Part shown: positions 42,803-50,840 of the stretch, piece by piece | Position numbering within the stretch: position 1 is the stretch's first letter | Layout of the letters: each line of letters begins with the position of its first letter | From: Hortaea werneckii | Taxonomy: Eukaryota; Ascomycota; Dothideomycetes; Mycosphaerellales; Teratosphaeriaceae | Direction: 5' to 3' | Assembly: GCA_037044905.1 (NCBI GenBank) | Contig: JBAOKB010000011.1 | Coordinates: 1-64,000, forward strand | Length of the DNA: 64,000 nt | Program-made: the position numbers and the translations under genes | Notes under the pieces: model-generated | The model's input: only the letters and a program-made list of their open reading frames with translations | The model's database searches: none | What the model was told of the DNA's origin: nothing

Positions 42803-45800
42803 GATTGGTAAGTGGTTCCCATGTATTTTCGTCGCTGGGGTATCCTTTCCACTTGATGAGGTATCGCTGACTATTCCTGTCGTAGTCTACGATCTTTTCG
42901 ACTTCATACTCGTCGTCTTCTTGCTCCTGGTAGTGGAACGTGGTTTGCAGCGTGGCGCTGGGGTGTGCGGGTTCCAACAAGGATATGTGGAACACTGGAT
43001 GGATCTTTGCGTCCGGTGGAAGCTCGAGTCGGTAGCTGACTGTGCCCTTCTGTTCGGCAATCAAAAATGGTCCGACTTTGACGTGATCCAGTTTCTTCGT
43101 TCTTCGCTTTGTTTTCAGGTTCTTCGTCAGAAGATATACCTTATCCCCCTTCTTAAGTTGAGGTGCCGTTTTTGATTCTTTGAATCTCTGTTTCTGGATT
43201 CGCTGTTGCGAATGTCGGATTGCATCTCGGGCTGTGGTGTGTGCCTTCTGCAATTCCTCTGCCATTATTATGGCTTTGTCGGCTTTTATTGATGTTCTCG
43301 GTTCCATGAACATGTTGGGTGCTTTTCCATAATTAAGGAAAAATGGCGATTCTCTCGTTGTCTCTGATGCGTTATTGTTTAACGCCAGTTGCGCCATTGG
43401 TAACAATGAAACCCAATTGTTTTGTGCGTAATTGACGTAGTGCCGTAAATATGCTTCGAGTGACTGATTTGTCCTTTCAGTCTGACCATCTGTCTCTGGG
43501 TGGAATGCTGTCGATAACTTGTGCTTGATTCCAATTTGTCCCATAAGAGATTTCCAGAAATTCGATGTGAACAGCTTATCTCTGTCTGTGATGAAGCTTT
43601 CTGGAATTCCATGATGTCTGATTAGCCTGTCCAGTACGAGGTATGCGAGTTCCATAGCTGCCATTGATTCCTTGCACGGTATGAAATGTGCATACTTGGT
43701 CAAGGTGTCTACCATGACAAGTATTGAATCGTAGACGACTCCTGTTGCGGGGTCCTTGGATGCCGGTAACTTCGTGATGAAGTCCATTGTGACTTCTCTC
43801 CATGGTGTATCCGAGGGTTCTCGGAACTGGAGATTGCCATATTTCGCATGTCGTGATGCCTTATTCTTCTGGCAACTGTCGCACTGTTTGATGTAGTCGG
43901 CAACCTTCTTCCGCATCTGTGGGAAGGTAAAGTTTCGTCTAATCAAATCTGTTGTTCTGGCTATTCCTGGGTGTCCTGTTGTTTGGCTATCATGGTGGTC
44001 TTTGATGCATTCGTGTTCCTTTGCTGGTGGAACCTGGTACTTCCCATGTTCGATGGGGAACTCTTCTTGTTCATCTCGTAGAACTCGGAGTATGTTGTTA
44101 AACTCTTGTGTATCTGTGGTAAGGCTTCCGTCCTTGTTGACTTTGAGCAATGTTTTCTTGTTCTGCTCCTTGCCTTCCATGTAGTCGCTTCTTCTGCTTA
44201 GCGCATCTGCGCGCCCATTGTCTTTTCCTGGTGTATACTGGATATCGAACTTGTATTGTCCGAGTAGCTCTGACCATCTACAATGTCGACGTGATAGATC
44301 CTTGGTAGTTGTAAAGTATTGAAGGTTCTTGTGGTCGGTGTATATCGTCAGTCCTGTAGCTCCTTCGCAGTAAACTCTCCAGTGTCGCAATGCTGCAACA
44401 ATCGCTAACAGTTCTTTGTCGTAAATCTCGTAGTTCTGTTCCGCTGGCGTCATTTTCCTTGAGTAATACGCCACTGGGTGTCTTTTGCCATCATGTTCTT
44501 GAGTGATGCAAGCACCTATTGCTAAGTCGGATGCGTCGGTTTCGACTTGTACTGGTTTCTTCGTATCGAATAGCATGAGTGTTGGTGACTGTATACATGC
44601 TTTCTTGAGTTGTTGGAATGCTTTCTGTTGTTTCTCCGTCCATACGAACTTGGTGTCCTTCTTCGTAAGACTCGTGAGTGGGATTGCAAGTTTGGAGTAT
44701 CCTTCAACAAACTTTCTGTTGTAGTTCGCGAGTCCCAGAAAGGCTTGGATTTCTGTGACGTTCTTCGGTGTTGGCCATTCCTTGATGGATTGTACTTTCT
44801 TTGGGTCCATCTTGATTCCAGTAGTATTGATGATGAATCCTAGGAATTCGATTTCCTTCTTGTAGAATTCACATTTCTCGGGTGCGGTCTTGAAGTCCAC
44901 TGTGCTAAGTCGTTCTAGCACTGCTTGTACGTCTTTGGTGTGTTGTTCTCGGCTTCCGCGGGTGAAGATTAAGATGTCATCGACATAGGCTATCGTTGTA
45001 ATGTCGAGTAGGTCTCGTAACACATCGTTGACGAGTTGCTGACACGTCGCTGGGGCGTTCGTAAGTCCCATTGGCATGACTCGAAATTGATAGAGTCCAT
45101 AGCGCGTCCTGAAGGCTGTTTTCCATTCTTCTCCCTTAGCCATTCGTACGGCGTAGAATGCGTCTCGTAGATCAATCTTGGAATACCAGTTTGCTCCGGT
45201 AAGTCGATCTTGCATTTCTTCGATGTTAGGTAGTGGATATCGGTTCTTGACCGTGACTTCATTGAGTCGTCGATAGTCGATTACCATTCGCAGTTTTCCT
45301 CCTTTCTTTGGAACGAACATTGCTGGTGAAGCGGCTGGCGATTGAGATTTCTCTATCCATCCCTTGTCGCTCTTTTCTTTCAGCCATCGTCGTTGCTCTT
45401 CGAGCTCTTTTTCGGATAACCTGTATAGTGGCCCCCATGGTGGATCTTTGCCGGGCTGAAGTTGTATTCGGTGATCCCATGGTTGATGTCTAGGTAAGGC
45501 GGCTAATCCTTCCTCTTCCTGGAAGAGCGGTTTCCATTTCTTAAACTCTTCAGGGATCTCTGGAGGTGCGTTAGTTCTCCTTTTATCTCTCACCTCGTGA
45601 CCTGGCTGGGCTGGCTCAGTGTCTGTGGAGACCATCTCCTTGCCGTTTTTGTCGGAGTATGTTATCGGTTGACGTTCTAATTCGCAGAACTGTCTTTCCT
45701 CATCTACCATCGCACGCTGTCGATGTATAGGGTGGATGTCGGTAGCGCAACCGCATCGCTCAAACTTGAGTACTCTTTTCCTCCAATCTATCAGAGGGTT

Positions 45801-46223
45801 GTGCTTTTCCAACCAAGGTGTCCCCATCACGATGTCGTGACTGGCCATGTCAACGATATCCAGGCTGACAGTCTCGTGGTGCTGTTGGATAGCTAGGACT
45901 AGCGGCATTGTTTCGCTGTCCACTTCGGATAGGGATGATCCATCTGCGACCATCAACTCGTATCCGCCGTCTTTCTTTCGTCGGGTGGCGATCCCGTTTC
46001 GCTGGACAAAGCTGGTCGATATAAAGTTTCCGCTGGCTCCGGAATCGATCATAGCTTGTGTCGTATGTCCATTGACAATGCATTTGGTACGGAATACCGG
46101 TGCTGCTGATGCTGTGGGAGCTTCGATAATGTTTACTTCCTGGCGACTGCTCCTGTCGGCAGGGATCCTTCGTTTTTTGAATAGTATCCTGGCGAGTTGG
46201 CATCTTCGAGACAGACTTCCCAA
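42714..46223 (-). CDS. pol: Chromovirus Pol polyprotein (C1), entered by -1 frameshift
   Basis: Open frame of 1,169 codons. Domain order: aspartic protease (IDSG, residue 60), reverse transcriptase (YVDD at 413-416), RNase H (ETDASDLAIGA; YTDHKNLQYF), integrase HHCC zinc finger (GHPGIARTTDLI ... CDSCQKNK), DDE core (MVDTLTKYAHF; ITDRDKLFTSNFW; HPETDGQTERTNQ) and a C-terminal chromodomain (about 1106-1155, YEVEKIVDYD...YLIKWKGY...NTWEP). In C1 the frame has no ATG at its upstream end, consistent with translation only as Gag-Pol through the slippery site at 46178-46172. The chromodomain places it among chromoviruses, whose integrase is steered to H3K9-methylated heterochromatin. Confidence 0.95.
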   Translation of the reverse strand: MGSLSRRCQLARILFKKRRIPADRSSRQEVNIIEAPTASAAPVFRTKCIVNGHTTQAMIDSGASGNFISTSFVQRNGIATRRKKDGGYELMVADGSSLSEVDSETMPLVLAIQQHHETVSLDIVDMASHDIVMGTPWLEKHNPLIDWRKRVLKFERCGCATDIHPIHRQRAMVDEERQFCELERQPITYSDKNGKEMVSTDTEPAQPGHEVRDKRRTNAPPEIPEEFKKWKPLFQEEEGLAALPRHQPWDHRIQLQPGKDPPWGPLYRLSEKELEEQRRWLKEKSDKGWIEKSQSPAASPAMFVPKKGGKLRMVIDYRRLNEVTVKNRYPLPNIEEMQDRLTGANWYSKIDLRDAFYAVRMAKGEEWKTAFRTRYGLYQFRVMPMGLTNAPATCQQLVNDVLRDLLDITTIAYVDDILIFTRGSREQHTKDVQAVLERLSTVDFKTAPEKCEFYKKEIEFLGFIINTTGIKMDPKKVQSIKEWPTPKNVTEIQAFLGLANYNRKFVEGYSKLAIPLTSLTKKDTKFVWTEKQQKAFQQLKKACIQSPTLMLFDTKKPVQVETDASDLAIGACITQEHDGKRHPVAYYSRKMTPAEQNYEIYDKELLAIVAALRHWRVYCEGATGLTIYTDHKNLQYFTTTKDLSRRHCRWSELLGQYKFDIQYTPGKDNGRADALSRRSDYMEGKEQNKKTLLKVNKDGSLTTDTQEFNNILRVLRDEQEEFPIEHGKYQVPPAKEHECIKDHHDSQTTGHPGIARTTDLIRRNFTFPQMRKKVADYIKQCDSCQKNKASRHAKYGNLQFREPSDTPWREVTMDFITKLPASKDPATGVVYDSILVMVDTLTKYAHFIPCKESMAAMELAYLVLDRLIRHHGIPESFITDRDKLFTSNFWKSLMGQIGIKHKLSTAFHPETDGQTERTNQSLEAYLRHYVNYAQNNWVSLLPMAQLALNNNASETTRESPFFLNYGKAPNMFMEPRTSIKADKAIIMAEELQKAHTTARDAIRHSQQRIQKQRFKESKTAPQLKKGDKVYLLTKNLKTKRRTKKLDHVKVGPFLIAEQKGTVSYRLELPPDAKIHPVFHISLLEPAHPSATLQTTFHYQEQEDDEYEVEKIVDYDRNSQRYLIKWKGYPSDENTWEPLTNLNCPKLLHQYHRRRKGIDPYSPGSPSSGE

Positions 46224-48147
46224 TCAAGGGGTCCATGTCGTGGGCCTAGGATAACCTTTCCTTGTGTCATTGATACCTTGATTTGTCCTTTGACAGTGGC
46301 TTTGACGTGCCCTAGTATCATGTTTCTCCATATTGGTAGTTGCACTGGTGGTCCCATGGGCTTCAGTTCCCATTGTTTTGTGGACTCAGTCAATTTGTGC
46401 CGCATTGCCTCCAACGATATGAGGTCTTCTTGATAGGCTTCCTGGATTCGGTGTAATTCATGTAGTCGTGCCTTAACGATCTGGATTCGTTCTCTAACAC
46501 TTCTGGGAATATGGATTCCATCGGGTGTGCCATAACTTCCATCGGATTGGAATGTACTTCCAATTGGTGGTCGTTCTTGCACGTGTGCTGCGGCGTCGTA
46601 GTCGACGTTGACAAGTCGGTAATTCCAGAACATTGCTCTAATTCGGTTGAGCATGTTGTCGAATTCGATTGGGTGCAGTCGTCGTTTCCCTTGGATCTGT
46701 GGGAATACGGTTTCAAATTGGTTCGCGATGAAGAGGATCATTCTCCGAGCTGGTCCTGCTCCTGAGACTTCGAAATGATATAGTTCGAGGTCGTCGGGTT
46801 CATCGTCGTCGGTATATTCTTCTTCAGATGAATCGTTATCCGTCGTGGCGACTGTTTGGGCGATCATTTGTAGTTGTTCCAGGTTTGGTCCCGTTAGTTC
46901 TGGTTCGGTATCGTTGTTTGGTGGAGATTCTTCTTCTCCCAGCAGTTCTTCTTCCTGCTCGGGGGGTGTATTTTCTTGCAGAGTTGCGTCCTCCCAATTG
47001 AATGGTGGTGGAGACCTTCCTCTCCGGGAATTTCCTAAGTCTCTCATCTGCTGTAGCGGCTGGCCTCGTACCATCGCGTTAAATTCCATCCTAGCCTTAC
47101 GTGGCTTCTTGGGATAGTGACCACTTGCTAGCTTGTCTGAGTCATGGGTTTTACAGTAGTCGTCGTAACAACCCGTCCAATGCATAGCCTTATGGTCTGG
47201 TTCCGTCTTCGGTTCCTTAACGAGTTTTGATACATCGTAGGCGCCTCGTCCATCGTTTGCTTCGTTGATGGGTTCCTTCACTAGCATCATGTTGAGCTGC
47301 TCCTGCGGTCGCACCTTTCGTCCGCGGCAGTCTCGTGCGTAATGCCCTATCTTGTGGCAGTTGTAGCACTCCGGTCCTTCTCGTTTCTTTCCTCTGTTGT
47401 TGTTCCCTTGGAACTTCCCTTTCCCTTGGCTCCTCGCATGCCTTTTCCTTTTGGCTTGCGCTGGATAATATCCAATTCCATGGCGTCCGGATCGCGACGA
47501 GACCCTCCAGTCCAGCTGGTAGAGTTGTAGCCAGATCGTCCGCGATACTGTCCATTATGGCGTTTTTCCATCTTCCTCTCGTAGAGCCTATCGTCAATTT
47601 CGATAGCATCCTGAATCATCAGTTCGAGAGTGTCGTGAGATGCACCTGAGCGCATGAGTTCATCCTTGACGTCGTCCTTGAGTCCAGTGTAATACATAGT
47701 GAGTAAGGCTTGGTCATCCCACCCAGTTTTGCCTGAATACTCCCTGAACTTGGCGGTGTATTGCGAAGTAGACGTCTTCTGTTTCAAGTGTTGGATAACT
47801 CGGATGGCGACTTGTTTTTCGTTACTCAACCCATAAATATTTCGAATGGCTTTGACATAATTGTCCCAGCTGTTGAAGATTCCTTCGGTGTCGATGTTCT
47901 GGTGCAAGACTTCGTGCAACCTAGGTCGAATCCATTGTTGGACTTGTCCCCTAAGGTAAGAGGATGCAAGTAAGGTCTTCTTGGGATCCTGGGTGATGTT
48001 TTCGAAACGAAAGTAAAGTGCCATTTGGTTGAGCCAATCGTCGAGCTTCGATCGATCGCCATAGTAATAGTCCGGTCTGGCGACTTTGATATTGTTGTCG
48101 TGGGTACGCTGCTGAACGCTGGTGTCTCGGTTCTCGGATGGAGCCAT
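46133..48147 (-). pseudogene. gag: Gag of C1, broken by a 1-nt deletion
   Basis: Starts at 48147 like the intact C2 gag, but a T-run of three (47420-47422) replaces the four seen in C2. This shifts the frame just before the CCHC zinc knuckle and stops about 19 residues later. The original frame is open again down to 46133, including the long acidic C-terminal part. Without the knuckle and the frameshift site in frame, C1 cannot make Gag-Pol and should depend on C2 or other copies. Confidence 0.9.
46172..46178 (-). promoter_or_regulatory. -1 ribosomal frameshift slippery site of C1
   Basis: A AAA AAC heptamer in the gag frame (TCA AAA AAC), followed by an 8-nt spacer and a hairpin at 46163-46139. 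Same as in C2. Confidence 0.75.
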
Positions 48148-48176
48148 TGTTGTCTGAGGTACAAAGTTCCTTGAGG

Positions 48177-48184
48177 GTGTTCAA
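48177..48184 (-). other. Putative self-primer binding site of C1
   Basis: TTGAACAC (minus strand), 2 nt inside the 5' LTR border. It is complementary to GTGTTCAA, which occurs in the LTR sense strand (48328-48321) about 35 nt after a TATA box, where the mRNA should start. No TGG-type tRNA site is present. Confidence 0.55.
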
Positions 48185-48186
48185 AG

Positions 48187-48588
48187 TGTTGCGACCCTAC
48201 GAAGTAGTGTCACGGGTTTAGAGCTCTTTGGAACAGATGTGTCAAGACAACTGGGTTGTGGGATAACTGATTGTGACAAGGCTGTTGGGTCTCTACCTAA
48301 CAGTCGGATTGCAACATGAGTTGAACACACGAACTCCTAATGAGAAACGTGCCTAGTTATATACATAAGAGATTCGTGTCTTCATGCATCTGATCGCCTG
48401 GTCGCTCAGCGATCAGTCGCTCAGTGATCGCTCGGTCGCTCGTCGACCAGTCGACCACTTGCATATATGCAGTCAGTCGCCTGCCAAGGCAGCGCTCACT
48501 TGCATACTGGTCACGTGACCCTTGTCTCCTCTGGCCCCTACTGGCCAATCGCTTCGGGTCTGACCGTCTCGTGACCGTGCTCGTAACA
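48187..48588 (-). repeat. 5' LTR of C1
   Basis: 402 bp. In the sense direction it holds a palindrome GGTCACGTGACC (48509-48520), a cluster of GAGCGA repeats, then TATATAA (48363-48357) and the predicted mRNA start about 35 nt later. Confidence 0.95.
48357..48363 (-). promoter_or_regulatory. LTR TATA box (C1)
   Basis: TATATAA in the sense strand of the 5' LTR. The same motif is present in every C LTR. Confidence 0.6.
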
Positions 48589-48593
48589 TAAAG

Positions 48594-49823
48594 AAAGGGC
48601 TTATACTAATCCCTATATAATATTATTTATTTAGAGCTAACTTAGCAGTAGAGAGCTACTTTTTCTAATTATTCTACTTATAATTAATATAGTAGTAGAG
48701 GTAGGCTTATATCTCTTAGTTTAACCTCTTAGGTCCTCTATCTATTTATAGGTAGTATATAGAACTTAGTCTCTAGTTTATATTAAATAGTCTATAGAGC
48801 TCCTTCTAGAAAGTACTAATTTAGTTTGTCCCTCTATTACTAGTAATAGCCCTTAGGAGTCTATAGTATTTTACTTAGTAGTCTATAAATTTTATAGCGT
48901 ACTCTTTAGCTTTTATACTAAATATTAGCTTAAGGACTACCTACTTCGATAGATAGTTTTTAATTATTTATAGATAATAATTACTTTTAGAATTTAGTAG
49001 GTCTATTATAAAGTTTATAAAGATTTTTTAAAAGAAATAGTTAGGAACTAAAAGTAGCTTTAGGAGCCTATACTTATATTCCCTCTATACCTTATTTCTT
49101 TTATAGTAATTATAATTTCTTAGGAACTAGTAGACCTAGCGAGACTATAGGGGCTAATAAAAGTCTTAACCTATTATAGTAGTCGTAGTATCCTATCTAG
49201 GATAGCTATAGACTAATAAATTATATATAGACTAAATAATATAAGTCCTTAGGATATTAGCTTATAGTATAATAGTATTTAGGTTTTTATATTTAGACTC
49301 TATCGATACTAGGGCTCCTAATACCTATAGTTTTCCGCGATAATATAGGTTTCCTCTCTAATTAATTATATAGTCTCCTACTTAAATTTTAACTTTAATT
49401 TCTAATAGTAAAGTATAGAGTCCTATAGTTACGGTTTAATATACGAGTTAATATAAAATGTCCTTCTCCTTAGTTTCTTTTTATAGTTAATTTATACTTT
49501 TGTCCTAAAAAGGATTAGTACTTTTTATAGCGGAAACTTTAGAATTCTATTCTTCTATTAACTCTATTTCTATAGCGAGGATTAGTAGTCCGGGGTCGCT
49601 TATATTGTCTTCTATTAGCCTTAGCTAATTCTTTACGCTTTTTAGTTCTAAAAAATATTAGAATTATAAGGCCTTATTGCTCTCTTTTAGTATATTCTAC
49701 TCTCTTTTTAATAGGATGTCTAGAATAATTACTTTGGCCCTTAAGCAATATATTAGTAAGAACTAGTAGTTTAATAAGGTTTTATACTACTAAATCTATT
49801 TCTTAGAAAGACGTCTCTTAGTT
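48594..49823 (-). mobile_element. Segment of RIP-mutated element B between C1 and C2
   Basis: 1,230 bp of AT-rich sequence, reverse counterpart of the 36.8-38.1 kb part of A (RNase H/integrase region). It carries no open frame. Confidence 0.75.
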
Positions 49824-49828
49824 ATAAA

Positions 49829-50230
49829 TGTTGCGACCCTACGAAGTAGTGTCACGGGTTTAGAGCTCTTTGGAACAGATGTGTCAAGACAACTGGGTTG
49901 TGGGATAACTGATTGTGACAAGGCTGTTGGGTCTCTACCTAACAGTCGGATTGCAACATGAGTTGAACACACGAACTCCTAATGAGAAACGTGCCTAGTT
50001 ATATACATAAGAGATTCGTGTCTTCATGCATCTGATCGCCTGGTCGCTCAGCGATCAGTCGCTCAGTGATCGCTCGGTCGCTCGTCGACCAGTCGACCAC
50101 TTGCATATATGCAGTCAGTCGCCTGCCAAGGCAGCGCTCACTTGCATACTGGTCACGTGACCCTTGTCTCCTCTGGCCCCTACTGGCCAATCGCTTCGGG
50201 TCTGACCGTCTCGTGACCGTGCTCGTAACA
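49829..50230 (-). repeat. 3' LTR of C2
   Basis: 402 bp, indistinguishable from the other C LTRs. Confidence 0.95.
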
Positions 50231-50243
50231 CCATCCCCCTTTC
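50231..50243 (-). other. Polypurine tract of C2
   Basis: GAAAGGGGGATGG abutting the 3' LTR, as in C1. Confidence 0.75.
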
Positions 50244-50327
50244 AGCCTAGCTTCGTCCCTGAAGCTTATGATGTCGCTGTCCCCCGCGTTCCTTTTGTAA
50301 CAGTTTGTAGCAGTCTTTCTTCCTACG

Positions 50328-50840
50328 ATGTCTCTGCAACCAGAAACTTCTTCTTCCAAGAAAAGACGCTCGCGTCTGGCTGCCGAAATTGAAAGGAACG
50401 GTCGTCCTGTCTTCTTCCCGTGTGAACGTTGTTCTACACACAACCATCTTTGCATCATCATGTCGAACTCAACCAACCTTCGGTGTTCCGAATGCGTCCG
50501 TCAAGGCAAGAAATGCGTCAACATGTCTTGGGAATCCTTAGACCGAACTCGGGAGGAGTACCAGCGCAAGGTGGATGAGGATGAAGAGTTGTTGGCTACC
50601 GTGATGGCTCGGTTAATGCGAAACAAGAAGATCCTTCGTCAAGCTGAAGGTCGGGCGGCTCGGAAAGCCGAATGCCTTGCGTCGGAAATGGATGCAGAGG
50701 GCGCGTTTGAGGCTGAAGAGAATTGTCCTGCGGCGGCTGCTACTGTGGGCCTTACTCCCCTGATGATGGAGACCCTGGGGAATATGGATCAATCCCTTTC
50801 CTTCTCCGGTGGTACTGGTGTAGCAACTTCGGGCAATTAA
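50328..50840 (+). CDS. Antisense Zn2Cys6-like zinc-cluster protein carried by C2
   Basis: Identical in predicted protein (170 aa) to the one in C1: basic N-terminus, six Cys with C-x2-C-x6-C-x10-C-x2-C-x6-C spacing, predicted coiled coil. It begins 97 nt from the LTR and overlaps the 3' end of pol by 89 nt in the opposite direction. Retention of an open frame in both copies means little by itself because the copies are young; conservation in older relatives would be the real test. Confidence 0.7.
   Translation: MSLQPETSSSKKRRSRLAAEIERNGRPVFFPCERCSTHNHLCIIMSNSTNLRCSECVRQGKKCVNMSWESLDRTREEYQRKVDEDEELLATVMARLMRNKKILRQAEGRAARKAECLASEMDAEGAFEAEENCPAAAATVGLTPLMMETLGNMDQSLSFSGGTGVATSGN

Larger units (their letters stand above)
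41791..48588 (-). mobile_element. Chromovirus (Ty3/Gypsy) copy C1
   Basis: 6,798 bp with identical-looking 402-bp LTRs (TGTTG...TAACA on the plus strand) and target duplication taaag (41786-41790, 48589-48593). Coding runs on the minus strand: gag (frameshifted), pol with C-terminal chromodomain, plus an antisense extra gene next to the 3' LTR. Composition is normal, in stark contrast to the RIP-mutated B sequence it interrupts. It differs from C2 by a 1-bp deletion in gag and a few substitutions near the gag-pol overlap. Confidence 0.95.

Noticed and set aside
46133..47314. 393-codon frame in C1 taken as a separate gene
   Set aside because: It is the rest of gag after the 1-nt deletion; in C2 it is continuous with the N-terminal part.
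48150..48186. tRNA-primed PBS (TGG...) beside the 5' LTR of C1
   Set aside because: No TGG-starting match next to the LTR; the self-complementary site fits better.
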